A DNA stretch of 64,000 nucleotides from Brachynemurus nebulosus (taxonomy: Eukaryota; Arthropoda; Insecta; Neuroptera; Myrmeleontidae). The position numbers were made by a program, and so were the translations under genes. Below the pieces are notes generated by a model. That model saw only the letters and a list, made by a program, of their open reading frames with translations. It searched no databases and was not told the origin of the DNA. Each line of letters starts with the position of its first letter. Position 1 is the first letter of the stretch. Location: the NCBI GenBank assembly GCA_035578155.1, contig JAPWDM010000005.1, positions 47,131,954-47,195,953 on the forward strand, given 5' to 3'. Positions 50,520 to 62,594 of the stretch are shown one piece after another.

Positions 50520-51210
50520 AAAACTGGTAATATTATAGTGACAAAAAATTAATTAAATGTGCTTGATGGCATCCTCAGTGTGATTTTTTTTTCAACTTGC
50601 TGTTGGTGTAGTTTCATAATGAATTTAAAAAAATATAAATTTAATCAAATATTAATGAATGATGATATTTTTGTGACAATTAGTTGATTAAATACACTTG
50701 ATGGTGTCATCAGACTGATTTTTATTTTTAAAACTCGCTATTTATGTAGTTTCATAAGAAATTTGAAAAAAAAATATAACAAAAACCAACAAAAAGCTCC
50801 AAATTCCATGTCTTAATGACAAAAACTACGATTTTTGTGGCAAAAATTGGTTAAGTTTTGTTGGTGATGTCATAATGATAAATTCTATTTTTTTAAAAAC
50901 CTCGTTATTGTCGTAGTTTTATAAAAAGTTAATTAAATCCTTATAATAGTAAAAGAAAAAAACTGGTGATATTTTTCCAAAAAATTGCTCTATTCTATAA
51001 TAATACATCACTAGAAATTCTAGATAATAATAAAAAGTTTAAAAAATCTACATATTGCCTGAAATATTATTCCTCTATAACCAAAATTATAATTTTTGTG
51101 GCAAGTTGGTTAAAACTTGGTGACGTTATCCGGATAAAATTTTAGTATTTTAAGGGCTAAATTAAGGTATTTTCGATTTTTGCTATCAAAATGACAAAAT
51201 TCCATTTAAA
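50520..51210 (+). repeat. Degenerate tandem units of repeat family D
   Basis: About four units carry a variant of GATGGTGTCATCA followed by T-rich DNA, CTCGCTATT and GTAGTTTCATAA. Clear unit marks are near 50564, 50700, 50864 and 51118. Confidence 0.5.
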
Positions 51211-51374
51211 AGTATAAATCATAGCCCAAAACTCAAATTTCTGTTAATCCCACATTTCTAATTTTATCGATAGAGCGGTAGTCAAAATGTACAAGTAGCC
51301 TCCAATTTCACGTTTCTAGGATCAAAGTTATGCATTTTATGATAAGAAACTGATTAAAGTTTCAAAATTACTTA

Positions 51375-52677
51375 GGGTTGACCGGGGTAATTGTGAAATG
51401 GGGCTATTGTGAACGGGGGCTATAATTTCTAAAATAACACTAATATTGTTAAAAATCAACTCTTAGTATGTTTTTCTGTCCTTTCTTAATATGCTATTAA
51501 AATTTCATAACAATTCTCCAAGTATTAGTATCTTTTTTTTTATTTTGAAAAAACCCTTGTAAAATTTTATGTATCTTACTTCGACCAATCCTCAAAAAAA
51601 ATTTTTTTAACTACATTTTCTTTTTTTAAAAGGTAAGAAATGGTAAAAAGTACTTCTAAAGAACTGTTCTAAACCCTGAGAGGGTTCCTTATTAACTGAT
51701 AAAGAAATTGAACAATTTATTACCAATTCGCAATTACCCCATGATTTTAAAATTGTGGGGTGATTATGAACGTCATTCACAAACACCGCCAGTCGGTCAA
51801 AAATTTCAGTAGTGTCCTTTTCAGAGTTGAAAATGTTGATGAAGATGGTGGTAACCTTATTGTACAAGTTTCCGTTGTACAAACAATACAAAAAAAAAAT
51901 TGTGTAAAGAGCGATATGTTTTGTCTATCAATCTACGAAATCATTGCTGTGCTCCCTTACCCAATAACAACTTACAAAAACAGAAAGATTACAACTTGTT
52001 TTCAATGTCTCTGTGAGTGACTAAAGGCAGTAGGATTAACACAAATTTTTTTTTTTTTTATTTACAGTATTAGGCCTAATAGATTGTAGTTTTTTATTCA
52101 TGTAAACTAAATATATTTCCTTGAAAAAGTCTTATTTTCCTTGTTTTTGTGTGAAAATCATGTCATTTTTTGATTTTTTATGTGATAAAATGACAAAATA
52201 TTATCAAAATATTATTTTTGGCTTGTAATAAATTTATTCCTATAATTTTTGTTATTTTTATTTAACCTTGAGTTTTTGTACAAATTTGAAGTATGCGTAA
52301 CTTGCATTAAACAAAGAGAAATTGTAACCGCTAAAGTATGATGAAACTTTGAAAGTGGAGTAAATGTGAAGAATTTGAGTTGCGCTTTACTCTGATGTAC
52401 CACACTTCTCTTGTGATCCATTCTAAATATTTTTTCTGATGGCATTCACTTTTACCCCAAGATTCATAAGATTTGCAAAACCGCATCGGGGAAATGTGAA
52501 TAGCTTATAAAATTTTTATTTTTCATACGAATTTACTCAAAATTTGTGTGGTGCATCCCAAGTAAGGTAGAATTAAAAATAAATCAACCGTAATGTGATA
52601 TATAAAATAAAAAATACTTAAAACCACGCTTTTATCTCAATTAATGAAAATCCATTCACAATTACTCCGATCAACCC
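51375..52677. mobile_element. TA-flanked TIR element of the GGGT family, 1303 bp
   Basis: It starts GGGTTGACCGGGGTAATTG and ends with a near-perfect reverse complement, with TA on both sides. Inside, the terminal motif recurs (GGGGTGATTATGAACG near 51757). Frames of up to 94 codons show no transposase signature that I recognise. Confidence 0.75.
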
Positions 52678-54820
52678 TATTGTTTTTAGTCATTACTTTC
52701 TTCATTAAACTATACCTACATTCAAGCTATAAATAATAATATTGTTTAACGTCCGCTTTCTCGTCTATAACAGACGCCACCCACATCATTATTTATACAC
52801 TTTATTTTTACTTTTTACATGTTACATTACATATTTTATGATATGAATGGAGGACAACAAAAGTGGTGAGGTGCTAGCACTTAAGAGGTGTGTGACTGTC
52901 ACTGACTTCGTTTAAGTAATTACACCTACATATATTGGAACTCTCTACGTACCGGTCGACAATTACCTGGGCCTAAAATTCTAATCCTAGTGTCTAATAT
53001 TTTGATAATAAAACAGCTTCCCAGCTCTTACACCACTGCTCAGTCATATGATCAATAAAAGATTAGTTTTCTTCACTTCACTTCATTAATCTTCAAGCTA
53101 GAATTCGATTACTCAGCTCTTAAATAGTGGAGGTCAAGTCGCTCACAGATCTGTTCAGTTTTGTCAGGGTTTCTCATGAGTCTTCCATTTCTAAATCTAC
53201 AAATCTAATAAAAATCGTTTGTATTCTTACAGTTTGTAAACGTACTAGCACGTTCATCTACGTTCACAAAACTGACGAACGAATATTCACGAAACGCATT
53301 TTGAAAAAAGGGAGATAAACTAACGATTTTAAACGAAGCTTATATATATATATATATAAAGTCCGTATTTTTGAACTTACAAGGATAAAAGTATAGAAGA
53401 AAACGCATGTGTATTTAAAGACAATTTTGTGGGTTCGACTTTTGTCAGAAGCTCAATACATGGGGTATTATTTATGTGTTCATATCTATAGCTAGAATTT
53501 CTCCTTTCGTTGTTTGCGTTTTCGAAATTTTTTCTCAGAATTTTATGATAATTAACAAATTTTATGTTTTAATCTGACTATATAAGAAATGATTTATCTT
53601 ACTAAAGTAGTCGGGTCCTAGTTGTAGAAATGTCTTATTATTATAACAAGAATACACCTAAATCTGTTTTTATGTAATCAACGATATGTTTTTACCCGTA
53701 CAATAAAATTCCCTGAAATTTAAACAAAATGAAAGAGTTGGTTTAGAGAAAATTTTTTGACTTTTTAAAGATATCATAACTGGACTATCTAGTAAATTGT
53801 TCCTTTGTTGTTTTTTAAAAAGAAATTTTTTAAACCAACTTTTGAAGAATTAGTCCTGCGAATCCAGAACTTTATAGTTCCAAAATTATTCTAAGGAGTA
53901 GGTAGCTAAATCAGTATGAAAGATTCTGACTTAGAAATTGGTTGAAATAATAAAACTAAAAATTTTCTGCTCCTCAGTTTCCTGTCTATTGGCATTCTTT
54001 CTACATTCGTCTAAAAGTAATTCAATCCAATAAATTCTTATTTGATCTGTAAAATACTCATTTTCGAATATTGTTTGGCATTTTTTACACCCAGTTTCTC
54101 TTTTTCGTGTTTTTTTTATTTTTTCATATTTTTTCGTAAGTTTATTTTATTCTCTTCATTTCTATCCACAAATCATCCACAATATTTTCATAACATGATT
54201 TTCTTATCAAAATAATTTCTGTAATTCTTAGAATATGATTTTCTCAAAATATATAATAATGGATTTTAACGTCTGTTCTTAACACTTTTCGTCCGTAACA
54301 AACATCACCCACATCACTATGTGTATGCTTTATTTATAAAACAACTTTTACATATTACCCACCTTTATAAATTTATGATGTGGTTAATATCTCGTTCATG
54401 CCGAACCGTTTAGTAGTTAGTGATCAGTAGTAAGTAGTAAGTAGGACACATTAGTGATAAGTAGAACGCATTAGTAAAACAGAGAAATACATAGCTGTGG
54501 TAGGTGTACATAAGTATGTAAAGTAAAATATATGTATAAATAAATAACCTTCAGGAAATTATTCTGTATCTGTAGAATACAATTAATACATACATACATA
54601 ATTATATACCCAAAGCAGACTTTTACCGTATTGTAAAGTATTTTTTGAACGACCATATATTTTCTTACATATACCGATTCTTTTCACAATCCTACTAAGC
54701 TACCTCTCCCGAATGTTTGTATATATCCATGGTAACCATGAAATAACAGTGCGAGAAGTAAATAAGAGTGCATGAAGTAAAATCAGGTTAAAAATGATTA
54801 CAATTATTTATTTATATTAA
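52678..54820. other. Intergenic stretch with two family E repeats
   Basis: Family E copies lie near 52775-52870 and 54308-54385. A TAGTAGTTAGTGAT-rich block near 54405-54480 recurs inverted at about 59692-59765. No gene recognised. Confidence 0.45.
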
Positions 54821-55067
54821 GGGGAGGTTTACTCGAGAGTCCTTAAAAATTATGTATTTTTCTAGAATTTTTTTTTTCAAGAACGGAAGTAAATATCAAT
54901 TTCAAATTTTGTGCACATATTTATTAAGTATCAAACTACACAAAAAAAAATTTTTCAAAGAAAAATAAAAAAAAGTGTCCATTTTATAGATAGTGCAGTT
55001 TGACGATCCGAAAATCCAATGCCTTGTTGGTGGACATCCTAACGCCGGTAATAAACGACCGAAATTC

Positions 55068-55557
55068 AAAAATACCCCTGTCGCAGCATCCTGCATAACA
55101 TAGCGAATTTCCATTTAGAAAAGTACGTTTTTCTCGGAAACTAGTTGATATAGAGTAATTGTAAATAAAAAAAATCTTTATGTGAATTTTCCGCCTCATT
55201 CCGCCAAATCTTTTTCACGAAAAATGTCAAAACACCGTAAAGGTTTTCACGAAATTTCTTAAAAATAAGATATTTCGTTCTTGAGTTATCTTGCGGACAC
55301 ATTTATATATATGTTTACTAAGTGTCCGCACAATAACTCAAGAACGAAACATCTTATTTTTAAGAAATTTCGTGAAAACGTTTACGGTGTTTTGGACATT
55401 TTTCGTGAAAAAGATTTGGCGGAATGAGGCGAAAAATTCACATAAAGAAGGTTTTTTTTATTTACAATTACTCTATATCAACTAGTTTCCGAGAAAAACG
55501 TACTTTTGTAAATGGAAATTCGCTATGTTATGCAGGATGCTGCAACAGGGGTATTTT
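55068..55557. repeat. 490-bp near-perfect palindrome from family A-type sequence
   Basis: Arms of about 230 bp (55068-55299 and 55323-55557) are near-identical reverse complements around a 23-bp AT loop. The inner ends are TGCGGACA/TGTCCGCA and the outer ends AAAATACCCCTGTCGCAGC. It resembles two family A tails joined head to head. Confidence 0.85.
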
Positions 55558-55847
55558 AATTAATTTATAATTGTTCTAAAAATTGAGCAATAATGTTAAG
55601 TTAGCTACGATAAACAAATAGAGACGTATTTTGAAGACGATATATAAAGACGATTATTATAAAACATGTATTTTTCAAGACGAATATTTTAAAAGACGTA
55701 TTACCCAGACGATTATTTAGAAGATTAATTTGAAGGCGATTGGACATAATTACTCAATATATTGGATTTGTTAATGTGCCTTTGTCAAAATATTAAATTA
55801 AAGAATTTATTCAATTAAAAGAAAAACTAAATTATTGTAAATATTTC

Positions 55848-55850
<3 letters not shown>

Positions 55851-55936
<86 letters not shown>

Positions 55937-55959
55937 ATATACATATATATATGTATATA

Positions 55960-56022
<63 letters not shown>
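55851..56022. repeat. (TA)n microsatellite with imperfect centre
   Basis: About 170 bp of TA with GATATA and TACATATA/TATGTATA variants in the middle. Confidence 0.9.
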
Positions 56023-56024
<2 letters not shown>

Positions 56025-56744
56025 CAACGTTTTCAAGAAATTTCTTAAAAATCAGGTATTTCGTTCTTGAGTTATCGTACCCTCTTTAAAAATAGTTGCT
56101 GTACCTCTGTACTCTTACTTGTTCTTACATAAAAATTATACATGTATCATAATTATGTGATCGTATGGGTATACTATCCTACAACTCTAAGAAAAAAGTA
56201 AACGTAAAAAGATTTTTCAAGTTGGATTTACACTATAGCAAAAAATGAAATAAATTATTTTCAGTACGAAACTACCCTCTTGCAGTAATATTCATAAAAA
56301 AATTACTTTTCAATTTAAAATAGAATATGGCAATACAAAATACGATTTAGAAATGTTAAATTATAATCTAAATCAATAGTTTTAAAAATTATATACATTC
56401 ATTTAACTTCTTGAATTATGAAGTTTTTTTTAGCTATGTAAATCCAACTTGGTTTGTCACATTTTTGTGTGAGAGAGATAAGTAAATTAAACTGCCACTG
56501 TACAAGCTGCTTTTTTATCCTTGTCATCTTTTTTAACCATTCATATTTTTTTCAAAATTTTATTACCTTTACTTTTTTCTTATAGTTGTAATACAGTACG
56601 ATATTGGCGTTATCATATTATATACACTATATCTTCTTTGACTATACATAGGGTGTCGAATATGTGCTTAGAATGTGAGTAACTTAAAACTTTAAGATTA
56701 CATCACTTAAGATTACATCTCTAAGATCACATTCTAAGACACAT

Positions 56745-57016
56745 AGTTTTTCTCGGAAACTAATTGACATAGAAAAAAAGTTTAAAGACCTTTTTTATGT
56801 AATTTTTTCTTCTCTTTTAAATAGTGTAAAAAAATTTCGCAAAAATTTTTGAATAAGTGGAAATTTTGGTAAAAAACTAATTTTTTGCAAGAACAAAAAC
56901 CAAGTTCCTGGCATCCGACGTGTCTGGTTAACGAACTCATCCAACGGTTTGGGACTTCCAATACTTTCACCAAATTTCGTAATCCTAGGACATTCCGTTC
57001 GAGAGTTATCGTGCGG

Positions 57017-57090
<74 letters not shown>

Positions 57091-57240
57091 TTTAGCGAAT
57101 ATTATTTTCGGTTTCTAGGGACCTCAAAACAAATTTCTGCCAGGGTCCCGGACTCAGGTCGCGTTGTGACAGTGGCTGTAATAGCTCAATTCCATTCTGG
57201 AAATTCGCTAACAAAAAAGATTTATAAAATATATGAAGAG
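56745..57240 (-). repeat. Repeat family A, full copy
   Basis: It is the inverse of 43748-44287: tail (TTTCTCGGAAACTAATTGAC), a CATCCGACGTGTCTGG block, GAGAGTTATCGTGCGGACAC, (TA)n, and then the head with GTCACAACGCGAC-type sequence. It closely parallels the 44-kb copy over the region that reads as a 60-codon frame. Confidence 0.75.
57021..57087. repeat. (TA)n microsatellite inside family A
   Basis: Pure TA, next to the conserved GTGCGGACAC border. Confidence 0.9.
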
Positions 57241-57638
57241 TACCGGCACCGTTACCTATAATATCAATAAATTGCTGAAAAGAAAAAAATGGCGGATGTT
57301 TGAACTTTTGATTACGATTTTTGTCTTATTTTTCGCTCTTTAAAGTAAATTTAAAAATAAAAAAAAATATTGAAAGTGTATCGAACTTAGGTAGAGGTGC
57401 CGAAGAATTGAATTATCTTTAAAATAAAAAGTTTAAAAAAAAGGATCCATCGAATAGTTTTTGAGTTATCGTGTCCACCAGTTCCAAAAATATAGTTCCG
57501 AGATATTATAAAATATATATAAAGAAACGTATTTTCAAAATTTTATATTTAATACTCATTATTGCGTGAACTACGTTTTTTGAATTTTTTTTTTTTATAG
57601 AAAGCTGGATTCGGTTAATGTGCACGAATCTTGTTTTT

Positions 57639-57862
57639 AAATTATTTTCAGTAAAATCACTTTGGAAACATATTCTACACATAATTAGCTATCAATTTCG
57701 GCAAAAAAATCGATTTTTTTTTATCAAATCTCAAGTAAACCTTCCCTTAAATTACTTTCAGCAAAATCACTTTGGAAACATATTCTACACATAATTAGCT
57801 ACCAATTTCTGCAAAAAAAAAATTGATTTTTTTTTAACGACTCTCAAGTAAACCTCCCCTTA
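57639..57862. repeat. Tandem duplication of about 110 bp
   Basis: Two units share the TCACTTTGGAAACATATTCT block (57657 and 57767) and end with CTCAAGTAAACC followed by a TTCCC or TCCCC end. The duplication doubles the right terminal repeat of the 3-kb element. Confidence 0.85.
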
Positions 57863-57863
57863 A

Positions 57864-58103
57864 CCCGGCGTTCTGGGTAAATAAAAAATTATCCTATTTT
57901 TCTTGACTTTATATTTTTATATACAGGGATATTTATTTTGAAATTTATTATTTCATTTTGTTTGCTTAGACTTTAAACTACAAAAAAAAGTAATATTTGT
58001 AATGAATCAGTAAATCACGCATTTATTGATACTTAAAAAAAAAATATTTATATGTTCTGATTACCACTCTGGTATTTTTTACCCGGTAGCAACGAACGCC
58101 GCG
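57864..58103. mobile_element. piggyBac-like MITE, 240 bp
   Basis: Ends CCCGGCGTTC and CGCGGCGTTC (reversed) are flanked by TTAA (57860-57863 and 58104-58107), the piggyBac pattern. There is no coding content. It shares its left TTAA with the end of the 3-kb element. Confidence 0.7.
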
Positions 58104-58413
58104 TTAAAAATAAAGATACTTTCCGAACAATTATAAAAATTAATTAATTACTATTAGAATTTTCACTAGTTTACATAATATTATAATTGTTTTTATTGCC
58201 ACTAAATTTGTCTTCATATTTTATTGACATTTCCAAAAATTGTTCAACCATTTATTGTATCTGTTTTCGTATCATTCTTTTTCTTATATTTTATTAGAAT
58301 TAAGTAGGTATTTTGTAGTCAGTATTAAATGTTTATAGTTTCATTATTTTCACTGTTATCATAATACCTAGTTTTATTGAATTACTTTTCTCAATTTTTT
58401 TTAATAAAATCGT

Positions 58414-59100
58414 CATGGGCGTACACAGCGAGGGGCAGAGGGGGGCAGCTGCCCCCCCTAGAAGCAAAAAAATTAAACGGTATGTTCATACTTAATTTTT
58501 TTTATTGGGTCTACACTGCCTTTTCCGTACTAAAATGGTACAACTAGAGGGATGGGAAAAACCTACCAGTTATAACCTAAAACCGGCTCTTCTGTTTCGG
58601 CTCAACGGTTTATTCGGGTTATTTTCTTGACTTGACTGTTGCCGGTTTTTTTTTAATTTTTTTTTATTTTTTTATTTTTTTTTTTTTTAATATCAATAAC
58701 CAGAGAAAAAGATTGGGCAAATTATTTTTCTGAAATAAAATAAATTAAAAAATTTATATTTGCCTGAAAATTTGTTTTTATTAAGAAAAAAATAATATTA
58801 ATTTCTTTAAAATTCTAATACATTTAGCTAATTATGGTTATTACGGTACGAAAAGTACCATCGTTTAAAAATAAATATAATTGTAAAATGAAAATTTTTA
58901 TCTAAAAGTGTTTCTCTTCCAAAAAAAAAAGAAAAAATTAAAACCGGTTATTTTGAGCGGTTATAAACCGTAAGGTTAAACCAAACAAAATAAACCGAAA
59001 TAACCGAAAACCGATTATTTTTTAAAGGCCGCCATCCCTAGTTACAACCTAACTTACCATAGTTTGCCCCCCTCTAGTTTTGATCCTGGGTACACCCATG
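58414..59100. mobile_element. hAT-like element (outer)
   Basis: Ends CATGGGCGTACACAG and the complement of CTGGGTACACCCATG are flanked by AAAATCGT and AAAAACGT (7 of 8 match). Each end has a run of C or G (GGGGGGCAGCTGCCCCCC at the left). A second hAT sits inside it. Confidence 0.75.
58545..59040. mobile_element. hAT-like element nested in the outer hAT
   Basis: It starts TAGAGGGATGG and ends CCATCCCTA, flanked by GGTACAAC and GTTACAAC (7 of 8). Internal AAACCGGTT-type and ACCGAAATAACC repeats are frequent. No transposase frame. Confidence 0.7.
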
Positions 59101-59174
59101 AAAAACGTCAAAAAAATATTAACGCGAATCGCTAACATTTAATAAAATTATGATGTTTATTTACAAATATAATT

Positions 59175-59400
59175 ATCAGTTGTCGCTATAGATCAAATTA
59201 ACTAAAATTGGTCTGACTTCATTAACAAATGAAGCAAAGTTAAACGTATATTTTTAAATTACTATAGTTATTTTAATATAAAAAATAACAAACAAGAAAA
59301 GAAACAGAAAATTTGGTAGGTTCGATTAATTTTGTTTCATTTATTGCATTTATTTAGTGACGTCAGACCAAGTTTAATTAATTTTACCTATACGTAGATT
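59175..59400. repeat. Foldback with a TGACGTCA motif in one arm
   Basis: The left arm (TTGGTCTGACTTCATTAAC) pairs with the right arm (AGTGACGTCAGACCAAG). The block at 14846-14950 is a relative. Confidence 0.6.
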
Positions 59401-59857
59401 TACAGTTAGTTGCTATAAAAATGTATAATTATTTATTCATGAGCATGACATTCTGTGTGGTAATATAGATTTAAATTTTACGTGTAGTCAGGGCTAGCGA
59501 GAAGGGGAGCCAGGGCTGTAGGCTGTAGCCTCCCAGGCGTACGGGTTCGAAAAGAGGTCCGTAGTCATTGGTAAGGGGCCCGAGCAAAAGTGCAAATGTT
59601 TTGTTTTTTTTACTCGTTGACTGTATTTTGGTGGAGAAATTTAGAAAAATTGTTTGTTTGTTCTTGGGGCCCAACCAGAGCTATGTAATTTTCTGTTCTA
59701 CTTAAGCGTTCTATTTGCTACTTATTATTAATCAATAATCACTAACTACTAAACAGTCCGTTGTGAACAAGGTATAAGATTTGGTATAGGTGTGCATCTG
59801 CAATCGCCTTCGCCTTAAATGGCCGGATTCGAACTCTGATTATACTAATCGTATATA

Positions 59858-61492
59858 GGGTGAATGCGGGAGAGATGCCGCACATTTTGGTAATTCTTAA
59901 AGTATGCATTTATTTGATTTGAAATTTGGTACACCATAAATGTAAACATTGTTCTTTAAAATTATTTATAAATAATTTTAAATTTTGATTCATAAAGGAT
60001 TCATAATTAACATTTTTGTAGAGCCTGCAAAGCGGCGTCTCTCCCACACCTATGGGAGAGATGCCGCATCAAAGAAGGTGAGACGCCGCATAGTTCATAT
60101 TAAAAATTTTGCATATTCCACACATCTCCATACATGATGCATGCCATATGTAACCATTTTTGGCACTTTATACATCTTAACCAGTCAACTTTTTTTTTTG
60201 TTTCTGAGTATTTTTCAAAACATTCAATACACAGGCAATCATAATTATTTTCGTTATCTCCACTAATATGAGGGCTCTTCCTGATACATTAATGGATCTT
60301 TTATATTTACGTGGCATAATTTACAGTCCAAAAAAAATTGCAAAATTAAGGTATATAAGTCTATGTTTTTAACATATAATATGATGCGGCATCTAACTAT
60401 ACCAACTTTAAATGCAGCATCTCTCCTTTTTGGTGGGATACATGCCGCATGTTGCTATAGCAAGCATAGTGCGGAATTCCAACCTAAAATTTTATACAGT
60501 ACTTTTAAAATATACCTAAATTAATAACAAAACTCATTTTCATTAAAACAATGAAAAATACGCTGCCAATAGGGTGGGCACACAGCTTCCTCGTAGTCGT
60601 AAAAGGCTTTAAAACAGTATTCTACCAAATATACATATTATATACCGTGAAATTATATTTTCGCCTTGAAGTTTATAAAAAACTGTTGTAACTCAAAAGA
60701 CTTAAAGGCTAAATTATAAAATAATAGCAAAAATATTTTAGAAACTAACCCCCAATATACCCTAAAAATTTGAGCGAGATAGGACTAGCAGTAAATAAGA
60801 TATTGACATTTAATGGGACTTCATGGTAGCGGCGTAGCTACCGTTACTCCGATTTCGATTAAATTCATAGGGGACCATATAGGAACCAAACTACATAATT
60901 TCTGAAAATTTCATAAAAAAGAATTGAGTAGTTCCGAAGTTATGCCACTTGGTGCAATTTTGGAATGACATGGTAGCGGCGTTGCTACCGTTACTCCGAT
61001 TTTGATTAAATTCATAGGGGACCATCGCGGAGCTAAACTGCATAATTTCTGAAAATTTCATTAAAAACAATCGAATAGTTCGGAAGTTATGCCACTTGGT
61101 GCAAAATTGGAGACACACAGACGGACAGCCCAAACCAAAAGTGTTCAGGAAGCTCTAAAACGTAAAATGTGCGTAAAAAATTTGATTTTGGAGAGAAAAA
61201 ATTTTTTATTTTTCAAAAGTGATCACAATGCTTCCGCTACTTTAGTAGTCTCGGAAGCAATAGGTACATTTTTAAATTCTAATGAATTAAATGCTTGATA
61301 AAATATTATGTTAAAAAACTTACTTTTCAATAATGAAAAGTTGGATAATTACTAAACTGATGGACTAATCATAAATGTTACCATATACAACTTAAATAAG
61401 TAACTTATTTTAAAGATGTAATCCATTAATAGCTCTATCTATCAATCAACGGACGAACTATGGCTACTGCGGCATCTCTCCCGCACTTACCC
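59858..61492. mobile_element. TA-flanked TIR element of the GGGT family, 1635 bp, with nested repeat B
   Basis: It starts GGGTGAATGCGGGAGAGATG, ends with the near-complement, and has TA on both sides. Variants of the terminal motif GGGAGAGATGCCGC recur inside in both orientations (near 60030, 60055, 60078, 60382, 60415 and 60440). A family B repeat occupies about 60550-61262. No transposase frame seen. Confidence 0.75.
60550..61262 (+). repeat. Repeat family B, copy nested in a GGGT element
   Basis: It shares ATACGCTGCCAA, the ACAGTATTCTACCAAATATA arm, the duplicated GGTAGCGGCGT...ACTCCGATTT units (from about 60826 and 60970) and the CCGCTACTTTAGTAGTCTCG end with 22929-23710. Here only one arm of the head remains and the (TA)n is gone. 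Confidence 0.7.
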
Positions 61493-62594
61493 TAGGTGTT
61501 AGGTAAGTATTAACGCCTAAGTACGCTCAATCACTCGCTCGGCTCAAAATATCTATAATTTTATTTTATTGTTCTATCTAAAAAATTACTTACAGACATT
61601 TTTATTCGCGGTGATAAAAAATAGCCGACAAAATGGCGTAAATTATCGATTTACTATGATTACGTGGTGTTTTTTCTGATTCCCCTTTCTTTTTTTTCAT
61701 ATTCACGCGTCTCGCTACACACGTTTCAAACGTCATGATGGCTCTAATCAAGATTACATGTTTATTTACTTAAAAATAAAAATGGGGTGCGTTCGACAAA
61801 ACGGGGTTCTTCCATACAATATTTTATACTGATGGGAAATAATATGGTAACAGTAATCCATAATAATATAAAAGGAATACGGAATACCCCATATTGGTTT
61901 TTACGCACTGATATATACAATGTAAAATTAATAAGAATTTTACATTGTTTTTGCAAGAAAGTGTTTTTGACGTCCAAAATATTGTCGAATTATTATTAAA
62001 AATGTAGGAAATATTTCGATCTCCGATTTAACAATTCTGTTTTGAACAAAATGAGAAAGGAAATCGAAAAATTCGTGACTCTAACGCCTCGAGAGTGAAA
62101 AACTTTTAAACTGCCTTTTTTCGATCTTCTTTTCATTTTTATCAAAATTAAATAAGTATACAGACAGAATTTCGTCATTTTTACAGTAAAAATGAAAGTT
62201 TCACGCCCAAATTGACCAAATTCAGGAGTTCCCAAACAGTGCGCCGCTAGGCAACACAAAAATTAATAATAAATATCAAAAAAAAATTAATTTCTTAATT
62301 TAATGATTCAAAACACCTTCAAAATTTTTCAATTCCTTAAAAAACGTCAATAAATGATAGAATTGATGAACTCGGGTTTTCACTTCTAAAAACTGATTGA
62401 GAAGCTTGCGTTACCTTCGTAGACTTGAAAACAAAATAAAACTGCCTAGGAGCCCCTACATGTATAAATCCAGCTTTAGTTAGCGACACTGTAGTATGGA
62501 TGAAGAACGAACAATCAACGGCATTGTAATGTGAATATAACAGAATTTTTCCGCGGCGAGATTGGATCGAGAGCATAGCACTCTCGTGTGAAAC
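61493..62594. other. Stretch without a recognised gene
   Basis: AT-rich; overlapping short frames on both strands have no signature. No transposon end recognised. Confidence 0.45.

Larger units (their letters stand above)
54821..57859. mobile_element. TTAA-flanked composite TIR element, 3.04 kb
   Basis: Ends GGGGAGGTTTACTCGAGAGTC and a near-complement (GACTCTCAAGTAAACCTCCCC) are each flanked by TTAA (54817-54820 and 57860-57863). TTAA duplication fits piggyBac or Kolobok; a GGGG start favours the latter only weakly. Inside are a 490-bp palindrome, a long (TA)n tract, a family A copy and a 110-bp tandem duplication. No transposase frame is visible. Confidence 0.6.

Noticed and set aside
51607..52020. 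Overlapping 94- and 86-codon frames inside a TIR element
   Set aside because: They overlap on opposite strands and show no DDE or DNA-binding motif I recognise. They might be transposase relics, but I cannot support that.
55827..56036. 69-codon frame of Tyr/Ile repeats
   Set aside because: Direct translation of a (TA)n microsatellite.
59815..59840. B-box-like GTTCGAATCC on the minus strand, hinting at a tRNA or SINE
   Set aside because: No A box, cloverleaf or poly-T terminator is visible at the right distance.
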